DNA of 64,000 nucleotides from an uncultured Paracoccaceae bacterium (GCA_947500825.1 CANMTR010000005.1:62001-126000); one strand, 5' to 3'. Counted from the stretch's first letter, positions 45,452 through 56,180 are shown. Notes: generated from the letters alone by a model not told the origin. A program made the numbers and translations.

Positions 45452-45479
45452 TCTACATCCGTGCGCGGCCCGGTGTCAA
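45452..45479 (-). promoter_or_regulatory. Promoter of rpsD
   Basis: On the minus strand a perfect TTGACA (plus-strand 45474-45479) is followed 16 bases later by TGTAGA (45452-45457). A shifted reading TAGACG at 18 bases is also possible. It lies about 112 bases before the rpsD GTG and next to the GACGCGCGTC palindrome. A strong promoter is what a ribosomal protein gene needs. Confidence 0.55.
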
Positions 45480-45555
45480 CCGCGCGGGCCGATCCGCTTG
45501 GCGACCGGGGCGCGCGCGGGTAGGACGGGCGCGCAAGCGACGTGAGGGACGAGCC

Positions 45556-46413
45556 ATGGACATCCACCGCACCAAGGACGAGATGCGCGCCGCCCGGGCG
45601 GCGGCGGCCGGGGGCGAGGCGCGCCTGGGGCTGGTGCCGACCATGGGCTTTCTGCACGCGGGCCACATGGCGCTGGTCGCGCGGGCGCGCGAGCAGTGCG
45701 ACCGCGTCGTCGTCTCGATCTTCGTCAACCCGACCCAGTTCGGCCCGGGGGAGGATTTCGACAGCTATCCGCGCGACATCGACCGCGACCTCGACATGCT
45801 GCGCGCCGCGGGCGTGGACGCGGTGTTCCTGCCCGACGCGGCCGAGATCTATCCCGACGACGCCGAGACGGTGGTGGAGCCCACGCGCCTGTCGCGCATC
45901 CTGATCGGCCGGCTGCGGCCGGGGCATTTCGGCGGCGTGGCGACGATCGTGACCAAGCTGTTCAACCTGATGCAGCCCGACGCGGCCTATTTCGGACAGA
46001 AGGACTATCAGCAGCTCTGCGTCATCCGCCGTTTCGTGCGCGACCTCGACATCCCCGTGCGGATCGAGGGCGTGCCCATCGTGCGCGAGACCGACGGGCT
46101 GGCCATGTCGTCGCGCAACGTCCGGCTGGAGCCCGCGCACCGGCAGGCGGCGCCCGTGCTCCACGCCGCGCTGGAGGTCGGGCGCGAGACCATCGAGGCG
46201 GGCGAGGGGGTAAGTGTCGCCGGCCAGCTCATCCGCGCGCGGCTGGCGCAGGCCGAGGGCGCGGAGGTGGCGTCCGTGGACCTGCGCGACGCCGAGACGC
46301 TCCAGCCCCTGCGGGGCGCGCCCGACCGGCCCGTCGTCATGCTGCTGGCGGTGCGTTTCGGCGACGTGCTACTCATCGACAACATGATCGCGACCCCGAA
46401 GGAGCCCGAATGA
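45556..46413 (+). CDS. panC: Pantothenate synthetase
   Basis: Joins pantoate and beta-alanine with ATP (285 residues). [14 protein letters not shown] (28-41) carries the HIGH-like HAGH motif. [26 protein letters not shown] and AMSSRNVRL (KMSKS-like loop) are all present. ATG 45556 is chosen; the upstream frame overlaps the rpsD promoter and has no family sequence. It overlaps panB by ATGA, so both coenzyme A precursor enzymes are made together. Confidence 0.97.
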   Translation: MDIHRTKDEMRAARAAAAGGEARLGLVPTMGFLHAGHMALVARAREQCDRVVVSIFVNPTQFGPGEDFDSYPRDIDRDLDMLRAAGVDAVFLPDAAEIYPDDAETVVEPTRLSRILIGRLRPGHFGGVATIVTKLFNLMQPDAAYFGQKDYQQLCVIRRFVRDLDIPVRIEGVPIVRETDGLAMSSRNVRLEPAHRQAAPVLHAALEVGRETIEAGEGVSVAGQLIRARLAQAEGAEVASVDLRDAETLQPLRGAPDRPVVMLLAVRFGDVLLIDNMIATPKEPE

Positions 46414-47225
46414 GCACCGAAAAGCCCGTCCGCCGCGTCACGGTTCCCCAGATCGCCGGCCGCAAGGGAGGCGAGCCGATCGTCTCGCTGACCTCCTACC
46501 ACGCCCATACGGCGGCCATCGTGGACCGCCACGCGGACTTCATCCTGGTGGGCGACAGCCTCGGGATGGTGATGCACGGGATGGAGACGACCGTGGGCGT
46601 GCCGCTGGAGCTGATGATCACGCATGGCCGCGCGGTGGTGCGCGGCACCCGGCGGGCGCTGATCGTCGTGGACATGCCCTTCGGCAGCTACGAGGAGAGC
46701 CCCGGCGTGGCCTTCCGCAACGCCGCTCAAATCATGAAGGAGACCCAGTGCGGCGCCGTGAAGCTCGAAGGGGGCGCGCGCATGGCCGAGACGATCCGCT
46801 TCCTGACCGAGCGCGGCGTGCCCGTCATGGCCCATATCGGCCTGACGCCCCAATCGAGCCACGTGATGGGGGGCTTTCGCACCCAGGGCCGCGACGCGGA
46901 GACCTGGGAGTCGCATATCGCCGACGCCCGCGCCGTGGCCGAGGCCGGGGCCTTCGCCGTGGTGGTCGAGGGCGTGGTCGAGCCGCTCGCGCGCAAGATC
47001 ACCCAGGCCGTGGACATCCCCACGATCGGGATCGGCGCCTCGGCCGGGTGCGACGGACAGATCCTGGTGCTGGAGGACATGCTGGGCCTCGGCGACCGGC
47101 CGCCCAAGTTCGTGAAGGTCTATGGCCGCCTGGGCGACGAGATCGAGCGGGCGGTGAAGGCCTATGCCGACGACGTGCGGTCGCGCGCGTTCCCCGGCGA
47201 GGACAACGTGTACCGACAAAGCTGA
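46410..47225 (+). CDS. panB: 3-methyl-2-oxobutanoate hydroxymethyltransferase
   Basis: Makes ketopantoate from 2-oxoisovalerate with methylenetetrahydrofolate (271 residues). Signatures: [19 protein letters not shown] near 27-45, [12 protein letters not shown] (metal Asp), [40 protein letters not shown] and EGVVEPLA. It overlaps panC by ATGA. The order panC then panB is inverted relative to E. coli. No panD is adjacent. Confidence 0.97.
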   Translation: MSTEKPVRRVTVPQIAGRKGGEPIVSLTSYHAHTAAIVDRHADFILVGDSLGMVMHGMETTVGVPLELMITHGRAVVRGTRRALIVVDMPFGSYEESPGVAFRNAAQIMKETQCGAVKLEGGARMAETIRFLTERGVPVMAHIGLTPQSSHVMGGFRTQGRDAETWESHIADARAVAEAGAFAVVVEGVVEPLARKITQAVDIPTIGIGASAGCDGQILVLEDMLGLGDRPPKFVKVYGRLGDEIERAVKAYADDVRSRAFPGEDNVYRQS

Positions 47226-47271
47226 GCGCGGACGCCGGTCATCGCGACAGGGCGGGGCCAGGGGCCGGGGG

Positions 47272-47304
47272 GAGACCGGCGGGAGACTGGCGTGAGATTG
47301 GCGG
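47272..47304. repeat. Three tandem 11-bp units
   Basis: GAGACCGGCGG, GAGACTGGCGT and GAGATTGGCGG follow one another without gap (47272-47282, 47283-47293, 47294-47304). They differ at two or three positions. An 11-base period places each unit on the same face of the helix. The last unit overlaps the left arm of the stem-loop at 47300. Confidence 0.7.
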
Positions 47305-47504
47305 AGCGGGCATTTTTCCGCGTCCGCCGACCCCCGGATCGGCGGGGAAATGCGCGCCGAGGTCGAATCCCCTCCGCAATCCGGGAACTTTGAGGGTCAA
47401 TTTTCCCGTTCTTCCATGTATGATCGACAATGATCCGACGACACCCGGGCCCCGATTTGACGAATGTTCCGATATTGGCGAAGCCTTTATTAAGATTTGA
47501 TCCA

Positions 47505-47533
47505 TTGTTTCCGTAAATGCCCGCAAATAATTA
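47505..47533 (+). promoter_or_regulatory. Candidate sigma-70 promoter of the PAS-like gene
   Basis: TTGTTT (47505-47510) and TAATTA (47528-47533) are separated by exactly 17 bases, in the AT-rich stretch 82 bases before the ATG at 47615. It is one of the better-shaped promoters in the window. Confidence 0.5.
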
Positions 47534-47614
47534 ACAAAAATTGCTTTTTCTTGCAGTCATCCCGCTGGGCGGGAAAAGGTCGCTCAAACGTATTTCGATC
47601 GATTGGTTTCACAT

Positions 47615-48310
47615 ATGCCTCATACGACACCATTCTCGGAAATCGCGGCCACGTTCCGGATGTGCGAGGCGCAACTGAAGGCGGCCTTGCGGCACGAAGG
47701 GTCCACCCGGCTTCACGCCACGCTCTTTCGCAAGTCCGACGAGCTTCTGGCGCGGATCGACGCGCATAGCCCGGCGAGCCGCCACGAGGTCGACGAGATG
47801 CTCGACTTCTTCGCGCGCAGGCGGGTCGACGGGGCGATCGGCGCCTCCGAGGCGTTCGACCGCGTCGCCGAACTTCTCGCGCTCCGCGACACGCTGCCCG
47901 GCGCCAATGCGCCGACCTTCCGCCTGCGCCCCCTGGGCGAGGAGCTGCCCGAGACGCGCGACATGGAGGACCTGGCCCGGTTCGTGACCCGCAGCTCGGC
48001 GCGCCTGGCGGCGATCGGCCATGATGCGCGCTACCTTGCCGTCAGCGGCCCCACCGCGGAGTTTCACAACACCACCCCCGGCAAGATGCTCGGCAAGCAC
48101 GTGATCGAGGTGATCGGGTGCGGCCACCAACAGACGCGGGAGCGCCAACGGCTGGCCCTGGCGATGGCGGGCCGGCCGCAGGATTACACCTCCGAGCTCG
48201 GGGGGCACGCGCACCGCGTCCGCATCCGCCGCGTCGAGAGCGTGGGCGGACTGGCCTACGCGACCCTGTGGTCGGCCGTGGACCTGCCGGACGGGAAGGC
48301 CTGCGCCTAG
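47615..48310 (+). CDS. PAS-like sensor domain protein
   Basis: A 231-residue soluble protein. The N-terminal part is helical (AATFRMCEAQLKAALRHEGS; DELLARIDAHSPASRHEVDE). The C-terminal half from about residue 120 has a PAS-like layout: RFVTRSSARLAAIGHDARYL, AVSGPTAEFHNTTPGKMLGK (N-T-x-x-G-K), then HVIEVIGCGHQQTRERQRLA and LATLWSAVDLP-like strands. There is no kinase, cyclase or DNA-binding part, so it may be a stand-alone sensor. ATG 47615 is preferred to the in-frame TTG at 47603. Downstream gene is convergent with a 4-base overlap. Function unknown. Confidence 0.65.
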   Translation: MPHTTPFSEIAATFRMCEAQLKAALRHEGSTRLHATLFRKSDELLARIDAHSPASRHEVDEMLDFFARRRVDGAIGASEAFDRVAELLALRDTLPGANAPTFRLRPLGEELPETRDMEDLARFVTRSSARLAAIGHDARYLAVSGPTAEFHNTTPGKMLGKHVIEVIGCGHQQTRERQRLALAMAGRPQDYTSELGGHAHRVRIRRVESVGGLAYATLWSAVDLPDGKACA

Positions 48311-49293
48311 AGGTCGGCGGGCACGACCTGGTCCGGCGGGCGGTGCCCGTCGGCGAAGGTCTTGATGTTGATGATCACCTTCTCGCCCATCTCGGCCCGG
48401 CCCTCGACGGTGGCGGAGCCCATGTGCGGCAGCAGGACCACGTTGGCCAGCTCTCGCAGGCGCGGATTGACCTCCGTCCCGTGCTCGAAGACGTCGAGCC
48501 CCGCACCGGCCAGCTTGCCCTGGTCGAGCGCGCGGGCGAGGGCGTTCTCGTCGATCACCTCGCCGCGGGAGGTGTTCACGATCACCGCGCTGGGCTTCAT
48601 CAGGGCGATGCGGCGCGCGTTCAGCAGGTGGAAGGTGGAGGGCGTGTGGGGGCAGTTGATGCTGATCACGTCCATGCGCGCCACCATCTGGTCAAGGCTT
48701 TCGTGGTAGCTGGCCCCCAGCTCCTGCGCGATCTCGTCGCGGAGGGGGCGGCGATTGTGGTAGTGGACCTGCATCCCGAAGGCCGCGGCGCGGCGGGCCA
48801 CGGCCTGGCCGATCCGCCCCATGCCGAGGATGCCGATCCGCCGCCCCGCGATGCGCCCGCCCAGGAACGCGGTGGGCGACCAGCCCGTCCAGCGCTCGGC
48901 CTGCATGGTGGCGAGGCCCTCGGGGATGCGCCGGGTGACGGCGAGCATCAGCGCGATGGTCATGTCGGCGGTGTCGTCCACGGTCACGCCGGGGGTGTTC
49001 GACACCAGGATGCCGCGCTGGCGCGCGGTGGCCACGTCGATGTTGTCGACGCCCGAGCCGTACTGGGCGATGAGCTTCAGCCGTTCGCCCGCCCGCGCCA
49101 GGAGGGTCGCGTCGATCCTGTCGGTGACGCTGGGCACCAGCACGTCCGCGCGTCCGGCGGCGTCGATCATCTCCTCGCGCGTCATGGGGGCGTCGCTGTC
49201 GCGCAGCTCGACGTCGAACAGCTCGCTCAGGCGCGCCTCGACGGCGGCGGGCAAGCGTCGCGTCACGACAACACTCAGGCGGTCGGACGGCAT
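48307..49293 (-). CDS. D-2-hydroxyacid dehydrogenase (glyoxylate/hydroxypyruvate reductase type)
   Basis: A 328-residue NAD(P)H enzyme of the D-isomer-specific family. The Rossmann motif is GRRIGILGMGRIGQAVARRA near 150-169. The catalytic Arg is in VNTSRGEVIDE and the His in NVVLLPHMGSAT, with the Glu in FEHGTEVNPR between them. The cofactor specificity region (HYHNRRPL) has Asn-Arg-Arg after the second beta-strand, which favours NADPH, as in GhrB/GyaR. Start ATG 49293 (MPSDRLSVVVTRRLP). Glyoxylate reductase is likely; other 2-oxoacids are possible. Confidence 0.9.
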   Translation of the reverse strand: MPSDRLSVVVTRRLPAAVEARLSELFDVELRDSDAPMTREEMIDAAGRADVLVPSVTDRIDATLLARAGERLKLIAQYGSGVDNIDVATARQRGILVSNTPGVTVDDTADMTIALMLAVTRRIPEGLATMQAERWTGWSPTAFLGGRIAGRRIGILGMGRIGQAVARRAAAFGMQVHYHNRRPLRDEIAQELGASYHESLDQMVARMDVISINCPHTPSTFHLLNARRIALMKPSAVIVNTSRGEVIDENALARALDQGKLAGAGLDVFEHGTEVNPRLRELANVVLLPHMGSATVEGRAEMGEKVIINIKTFADGHRPPDQVVPADL

Positions 49294-49418
49294 CGGTCTC
49301 TCCTCTGGCAGTTTCCTTCGGGCGCGCTTTGGCGCAAGTTGGCGGGGAACGGGGCGGGGCACAAGCCACCACTCCGAAGGCCCGCGCAAGACGGGCCCGG
49401 GCAGCAACGGACGGGCAC

Positions 49419-49922
49419 ATGGCAAGATCGACGGGACTTCTGGCGCTGGCCCTCGCGGTGGGGCTCGGCGGCGTGGTGGAGGCGGCCGAGACGGTGCGCG
49501 GCGAGGTCACGAACCTGCCGCTGCCGCGCTACGTGTCGATGAAGTCCGCCAAGGGCAATGTCCGGCGCGGCCCGTCTCTGAGCCACCGGATCGACTGGGT
49601 CTATCGCCAGCGGGACCTGCCGCTGAAGGTCACGGCCGAGTACGGCCACTGGCGGCGGGTCGAGGACCGGGACGGGCAGGGCGGCTGGGTGCACTACGCG
49701 CTCCTCTCGGGGACCCGCACGGCGCTGGTGGAGGCCGAGGAGGCGCCCCTGCGGCGCCGGCCCGACGCGGATGCCGACGCCCTGGCCATCGCCCGGCGCG
49801 GCGTCGTCGCCCGGATCGACGAATGCGCGCCGGACTGGTGCCGCCTGAGCAAGGACGGGCACAGCGGCTGGGCGCGGAAATCCGCGCTCTGGGGCGTCGA
49901 GGCGGACGAGATCATCGAGTAG
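49419..49922 (+). CDS. Secreted protein with two bacterial SH3-like domains
   Basis: A 167-residue protein with a signal peptide (MARSTGLLALALAVGLGGVVEA) and two SH3b modules: SAKGNVRRGPSLSHRIDWVY...WRRVEDRDGQGGWVHYALLS (about 44-98) and EEAPLRRRPDADADALAIAR...WCRLSKDGHSGWARKSALWG (about 104-158). Such SH3 proteins bind peptidoglycan or other envelope ligands. It is divergent from the hydroxyacid dehydrogenase. The 3' end is 12 bases from the converging mcd gene. Exact role unknown. Confidence 0.88.
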   Translation: MARSTGLLALALAVGLGGVVEAAETVRGEVTNLPLPRYVSMKSAKGNVRRGPSLSHRIDWVYRQRDLPLKVTAEYGHWRRVEDRDGQGGWVHYALLSGTRTALVEAEEAPLRRRPDADADALAIARRGVVARIDECAPDWCRLSKDGHSGWARKSALWGVEADEIIE

Positions 49923-49934
49923 CGCCCACCCGTC

Positions 49935-51617
49935 TCAGGCCAGGAGCCTGCGGGCGATGACCTGGGCCTGGATCTCCGCCGCGCCCTCGAAGATGTTGAG
50001 GATCCGCGCGTCGCACAGGATGCGGCTGATCGGGTATTCCATGGCGAAGCCGTTGCCGCCATGGATCTGCAGCCCGTTGTCGGCCGCCGACCAGGCCACC
50101 CGCGCGCCCAGGAGCTTGGCCATCCCTGCCTCCACGTCGCAGCGGCGGCCGTTGTCCTTTTGCAGGGCGGAGAAGTAGGTGAGCTGGCGGGCCACCATGA
50201 TCTCGGTCGCCATCATGGCGAGCTTGCCAGACACGCGCGGGAACGCGATCAGCGGCTTGCCGAACTGGTTGCGGTCACGGGCGTATTTCATGGCGGCGTC
50301 CAGGGCGGACTGGGCCACGCCGATCGCCCGGGCGGCGGTCTGGATGCGCGCGCTCTCGAAGGTCTCCATCAGTTGCTTGAAGCCGCGCCCCTCCTCGCCG
50401 CCGAGGAGGTTCTCGCCCTTCACGCCGAAGCCGTCGAAGCCGAGCTCGTATTCCTTCATTCCGCGGTATCCCAGCACCTCGATCTCGCCGCCGGTGATGC
50501 CGGCGTCGGGGAAGGGGGCGTCGTCGGTTCCGGGCGTCTTCTCGGCCAGGAACATGGACAGGCCGGAATAATTGTCGGAGGTCGGATCGGTCCGGGCCAG
50601 CAAGGTCATCACATGGGCGCGCGCGGCGTGGGTGATCCACGTCTTGTTGCCGGTGATCGCCCAGTCCTCGCCCAAGCGGGTCGCGCGGGTGCGCAGGGCG
50701 CCCAGGTCGGAGCCGGTGTTGGGCTCGGTGAAGACGGCGGTGGGCAGGATCTCGCCGCTGGCGATGCGGGGCAGCCAGTGGGCCTTCTGCGCGTCGGTGC
50801 CGCCGCAGACGATCAGCTCGGCGGCGATCTCGGACCGGGTGCCGAGGCTGCCCACGCCGATATAGCCGCGCGACAGCTCCTCGGAGACGACGCACATGGC
50901 GGCCTTGGACAGGCCGAGCCCGCCATGCTCCTCGGGGATGGTCAGGCCGAAGACGCCGAGCTCGGCCATCTCGTCGATGACCTCCATGGGGATGAGCCGG
51001 TCGTCCAGGTGCCAGCCATGGGCATGGGGCTCGATCCGGTCGACGGCGAAGCGGCGGAACTGCTCGCGCACCATCTCGAGCTCGTCGTCGAGGCCGGAGC
51101 GGCCCACCGTGATCTCGGCGCTGCGCTCCTCCATCAGCCGGACGAGGCGTGTGCGGGCGGCCTGGACGTTGCCGTGGGCGATGAGGGTGCGCACCGCGTC
51201 GTTGCCGAAGCTCGCGGGATCGATCCCGAGGTCCGACAGGCGCACGATCTCGGTCTGGCTCATGGGGATGCCGCCCGCGACCTGGGACAGGTATTCCCCG
51301 AAGGCGATCTGGTGGATGAGCTGCTCGACCTCGCCGAAGGCGCCCTCGCGCTCCAGCCGCTCGGCCCAGGACTGCATCTGGCGCAGCGCCTCGGCGTAGG
51401 TGGCGAGCCAGGCAAGGCCGTGGGCGGCGTGCTGGTGCTCCTCGACCTTTGCGCCCGAGACGCGCCCCCCCGAGACCACGTGCTCGCGCAAGGCCGCGAC
51501 GGCCCGTTCCTGGGCGGCCTCGACGGCCGGGACCGCCCGCGCCGAAAGCGCCAGCAGGTCGGCCAGGACCCCGGTGGCGGGGCTGGCCGTGGTCAGGTCC
51601 TGTCCATCATGGGGCAT
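49935..51617 (-). CDS. mcd: (2S)-methylsuccinyl-CoA dehydrogenase
   Basis: A flavin acyl-CoA dehydrogenase (560 residues) of the ethylmalonyl-CoA pathway, oxidising methylsuccinyl-CoA to mesaconyl-CoA. The long N-terminal domain (about 1-190: HAAHGLAWLATYAEALRQMQ; FGEYLSQVAGGIPMSQTEIV) sets it apart from ordinary 380-residue family members and is typical of Mcd. The catalytic domain follows with FGLTIPEEHGGLGLSK, AVFTEPNTGSDLGALRT, TWITHAARA and IHGGNGFAMEYPISRILCDA. Electrons go to ETF, whose genes lie at the window end. Start ATG 51617. It implies assimilation of C2 units without the glyoxylate shunt. Confidence 0.9.
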   Translation of the reverse strand: MPHDGQDLTTASPATGVLADLLALSARAVPAVEAAQERAVAALREHVVSGGRVSGAKVEEHQHAAHGLAWLATYAEALRQMQSWAERLEREGAFGEVEQLIHQIAFGEYLSQVAGGIPMSQTEIVRLSDLGIDPASFGNDAVRTLIAHGNVQAARTRLVRLMEERSAEITVGRSGLDDELEMVREQFRRFAVDRIEPHAHGWHLDDRLIPMEVIDEMAELGVFGLTIPEEHGGLGLSKAAMCVVSEELSRGYIGVGSLGTRSEIAAELIVCGGTDAQKAHWLPRIASGEILPTAVFTEPNTGSDLGALRTRATRLGEDWAITGNKTWITHAARAHVMTLLARTDPTSDNYSGLSMFLAEKTPGTDDAPFPDAGITGGEIEVLGYRGMKEYELGFDGFGVKGENLLGGEEGRGFKQLMETFESARIQTAARAIGVAQSALDAAMKYARDRNQFGKPLIAFPRVSGKLAMMATEIMVARQLTYFSALQKDNGRRCDVEAGMAKLLGARVAWSAADNGLQIHGGNGFAMEYPISRILCDARILNIFEGAAEIQAQVIARRLLA

Positions 51618-51786
51618 GGCGGCCTCCTTTGCTGCATCTGCGAAGGCGGGCCTACCGGTTGCGCGGCGGCGGCGCAAGATGATTTCGTGCCGCTGTTCCC
51701 GATCGTACGAATATGGCGCGGAGGATCGCGGACTGTCCCTCGCCGCGGAGCCGAATATAGTGCCGGCGAAAAGAGGGGACGCAAGC

Positions 51787-52533
51787 ATGCCGGACAACCT
51801 GATCGCCGCCTTCGCGGTGGCGCTCCTGGCGGGATTCGTGAAGGGCGCGGTGGGCTTCGCCATGCCGCTGATCCTTATTTCGGGGCTGACGCTGATGATG
51901 GACCCACGGCTGGCGATCGCGGGGGTGGTGATCCCGACCTTCGCGTCGAACCTTCTGCAGATCGCCCGGGCGGGCCGGGCGGAGGCGAGGGCCGCGTTTT
52001 GGGACCTGTGGCTGTTCATCGCCGCGATGTGCGTCATGGTCTTCGCGGTGGCGCAGATGCTGTCGTTCATCCCCACGCGCGCGATCTACCTCGCCGTGGG
52101 GGGGCCGGTCCTGGCCATGTCGCTGGTCCAGCTCGCGGGGCTGCGCTTTTCGGTGCCGGCCGGTCGGCGGCAGGGATGGGACATCGGGGTGGGCGCGCTG
52201 GCGGGAAGCGTCGGCGGCCTGGGCGGGATCTGGGGCCCGCCGACGATCCTCTACCTCATGGCGCTGGGCGTCGACCGGGCGCGGCAGATGGCGGCGCAGG
52301 GGGTCGTCTATTTCACCGGGTCGGTGATCCTGCTCGCGGGCCACCTGACCTCGGGGCTGCTCGACCGGCAGACGCTGCCGTTCTCGCTCATGCTGCTGGT
52401 CCCGGTGGGCCTGGGGATGTGGCTGGGATTCCGGACCGGCGACCGGCTGGATGCGGTGCTGATGCGGCGGGCGACGCTGTGCGTCCTGGTGGTCGCGGCG
52501 CTGAACCTGCTCCGGCGCGGCATCTGGGGGTAG
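51787..52533 (+). CDS. TauE/SafE family membrane transporter
   Basis: A 248-residue membrane protein with about eight hydrophobic helices in two repeats. The family motifs are LLAGFVKGAVGFAMPLILIS near 14-33 and its counterpart GSVGGLGGIWGPPTILYLMA near 140-159. Relatives export sulfite, sulfoacetate or other organic anions. It is divergent from mcd with about 170 bases between. The substrate cannot be told here. Confidence 0.9.
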   Translation: MPDNLIAAFAVALLAGFVKGAVGFAMPLILISGLTLMMDPRLAIAGVVIPTFASNLLQIARAGRAEARAAFWDLWLFIAAMCVMVFAVAQMLSFIPTRAIYLAVGGPVLAMSLVQLAGLRFSVPAGRRQGWDIGVGALAGSVGGLGGIWGPPTILYLMALGVDRARQMAAQGVVYFTGSVILLAGHLTSGLLDRQTLPFSLMLLVPVGLGMWLGFRTGDRLDAVLMRRATLCVLVVAALNLLRRGIWG

Positions 52534-52536
52534 GGC

Positions 52537-52558
52537 GGGAGCGCCGTCGGGCGCCCCC
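52537..52558. terminator. Hairpin between converging TauE and PRC-protein genes
   Basis: GGGAGCGCC (52537-52545) and GGCGCCCCC (52550-52558) pair with one mismatch around a GTCG loop, 3 bases after the transporter stop and 26 before the stop of the PRC protein. No T tract. It may serve both genes weakly. Confidence 0.4.
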
Positions 52559-52584
52559 GGTGTGTCGACACGTGTCGGGGCGGA

Positions 52585-54468
52585 TCAGTTGCCGCCGACG
52601 GTCACGTCCTGATCCTCGGGCAGGGCGGCGGACTCGTCGAACTCGAAGTCCTGCATCTGCTGGATCTGCTGGTCGGTCATCTGGTTCAGCGTCAGCTCCT
52701 CGCCGTTGACGGTGACGTCGGAGAGGCGCACCGGAACCTGGGTGTCGCCGATGCCGAGGAAGCCGCCCGAGGAGACGACGAGCGCCGGGTTGCCGTCCTG
52801 GTCGATCACCGCGACCGGGGAACCGAGGTTGTCGCCCTCGCCGGTGACCACGTCCATCCCGAGGACGTCGCCCACGGTCATCGACTGGCCGGCCGCGGCC
52901 GACCCGGCATCCTCGGCGGCGTCCTGGCCGCCGGGCTGCTCCTCGGGGGTGCCGCCGGCCTGGTCTTGCGGGGCGTTGTCCTGGGACTGCTCCTCCTGGC
53001 TCTGGCCGCTCTGGTCGCTGCCGGATTCGCCCGACTGCTCCTCGCCGGACTGGTCGGACTGCGCCGCCTGTCCCTCGCCCTCGGCGGGCTGCTGGGCGTC
53101 GCCTCCGGACTGGGCGGCCTGATCCTCGCCGCCCGACTGACCTTGGGCGCGGCGCTCCTCGCGCTCCTGCGCGGTCTCGTAGGTGACGCTCGCCTCGCCC
53201 GCCTGGCTCACGTCGACCGAGGGTTGCTGCGGCATGGTCACGGTGATGTTCGGCTGCGCGCCCTGGTAGCTGATCGTGGGCTCTTCGCGCGTGACATCGA
53301 CCTGGGGCTCGCCCTCGGCCTGCCCGATCTCGACCGTGGGCTCGCCGGAGCTGGTGGTCACGTTCCCGCCGGAGCCACCGTCACCGGAGCCGCCGGAGGA
53401 CGCGTCGCCGCCGCCGGACTGGGCCACGATCTCCTGGCCCTCGCCCTCGCCGACGCGCAGGTTGACGGTGGGCTCGCCCTGGACGACCTCGACCTGCGGA
53501 TCGCCCTGCTCGACCTCGACCTGCGGATCGCCCGAGGACAGCTCGACCTGCGGGTCGCCCGCGAGGATGTAGACCTGGGGCGCCGGCATCTCGACGGTGA
53601 CGGTGATCTGCGGGATCTCGACGCCGACCGTGGGCTGCGGCTGGACGACCTCGATCTGGGGGGCGGGGTCCTGAACGCTGACCTGGGGCTGGGCGGGGGT
53701 CACGCGCACGGTGGGGCCGGGCACGTCGACGGACACGTCCGGGTCGGGGACGCTCGCCTCGGCCTGGATCGGCAGGTCCTCGGAGGCGGTGGAGCCGCTC
53801 TCCTCCGCCTGCTCGGACTGGGCCTGGTCGGACTCCGCCTGTTCGGTCTGGGCCTGATCCTCGGCGGGCTGGGAAGCCTGCTCGTCGGATTGCGCCTGCT
53901 CCTCGGGCGTCGCGTCGGAGGGCTGCTCCTCGGCGGGCTGCTCTTCGGAGGCCTGTTCGTCGGACGGCTGCCCGGAGGCCTGCTCCTCGCCGGAGGGCTG
54001 TGCTTCGGAGGACTGGTCGGAGGCGGATTCGTCCGAGGCCCCGTCCTCTTCGGAGGCCTGCGCTTCGGTCTCGCCGGACGGCTCCCCGGAGGCGTCGTCG
54101 CCTTGCGCGGACTGCTCGGCCCCGTCGGCGGCGGGCGCGCCCTCCCCGGCGGCGCTCTCGGAGCCCTCGCTCTCGCTTTCGGCGGGCTGCTCGCCGGAGG
54201 CGTCCGTCGCGCCGCCGAGTTCCTCGCCGAAGGTCGCGCAGGATTCGGCGTTGTCGTCGTTGATCGCCGCGACGAGATCCTGGGGCGAGACCGCCTCGAT
54301 GGGCTGTTCGGCCGACTGGATCGCCTCGCCGAGCGCCTGGCACTCCTGGCTCTTGTCCGACAGCAGATCGGGATTGATCTCGATCGTCTGCGCGGCGGCC
54401 GGGACGGCCATCGGCAAGGTAAGGGCGGTGGACAGCAGCAGCGTGCGCGTCTTGGCGGTCAATTTCAT
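52585..54468 (-). CDS. Acidic repetitive secreted PRC-barrel protein
   Basis: A 627-residue exported protein. Parts in order: signal peptide (1-26, ending AVPAAAQ); a small domain with Cys43 and Cys77, a possible disulfide; a Glu/Ser/Gln/Ala low-complexity region (about 85-225); a Val/Pro region of short beta-type repeats (about 226-420) including four tandem 9-residue units at 304-339 (GDPQVELSS, GDPQVEVEQ, GDPQVEVVQ, GEPTVNLRV); a second Gln/Ser/Gly/Glu region (about 430-525); and a C-terminal PRC-barrel (527-612; MTVGDVLGMDVVTGEGDNLG, DVTVNGEELTL). After the signal I find a single lysine (39), so the protein is strongly acidic. It probably lies in the periplasm or on the surface. Function unknown; stress or envelope binding is only a guess. 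Confidence 0.85.
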   Translation of the reverse strand: MKLTAKTRTLLLSTALTLPMAVPAAAQTIEINPDLLSDKSQECQALGEAIQSAEQPIEAVSPQDLVAAINDDNAESCATFGEELGGATDASGEQPAESESEGSESAAGEGAPAADGAEQSAQGDDASGEPSGETEAQASEEDGASDESASDQSSEAQPSGEEQASGQPSDEQASEEQPAEEQPSDATPEEQAQSDEQASQPAEDQAQTEQAESDQAQSEQAEESGSTASEDLPIQAEASVPDPDVSVDVPGPTVRVTPAQPQVSVQDPAPQIEVVQPQPTVGVEIPQITVTVEMPAPQVYILAGDPQVELSSGDPQVEVEQGDPQVEVVQGEPTVNLRVGEGEGQEIVAQSGGGDASSGGSGDGGSGGNVTTSSGEPTVEIGQAEGEPQVDVTREEPTISYQGAQPNITVTMPQQPSVDVSQAGEASVTYETAQEREERRAQGQSGGEDQAAQSGGDAQQPAEGEGQAAQSDQSGEEQSGESGSDQSGQSQEEQSQDNAPQDQAGGTPEEQPGGQDAAEDAGSAAAGQSMTVGDVLGMDVVTGEGDNLGSPVAVIDQDGNPALVVSSGGFLGIGDTQVPVRLSDVTVNGEELTLNQMTDQQIQQMQDFEFDESAALPEDQDVTVGGN

Positions 54469-54581
54469 CTCATGGTTCCCTGTTCGTGTCCCGGGCGCGG
54501 GGGCCCCCTGGTGTCAAAAGCTGGGGTTCCCCCGAATGTTCCGGCCCGCGGCCGGGACGCGGCCCATTCCGTCGGGACGGC

Positions 54582-56180
<1,599 letters not shown>

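Larger units (their letters stand above)
47226..47614. other. 389-base spacer between panB and the PAS-like gene
   Basis: The first half is GC-rich and holds three 11-base tandem units and a stem-loop (GGCGGA 47300-47305 with TCCGCC 47323-47328, partly paired inside). From about 47390 to 47610 it becomes clearly AT-rich (runs such as TTTATTAAGATTTGA and AATAATTAACAAAAATTG), unlike anything else in the window. CCCGCTGGGCGGG at 47559-47571 forms a short hairpin just before the gene. No ORF with family resemblance is seen. Confidence 0.7.

Noticed and set aside
54512-54517. Perfect TTGACA (minus strand) 44 bases before the PRC-protein start
   Set aside because: No acceptable -10 box is found 16-18 bases downstream; the stretch is a GGGGGCCCCC palindrome. 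Not enough to call a promoter.
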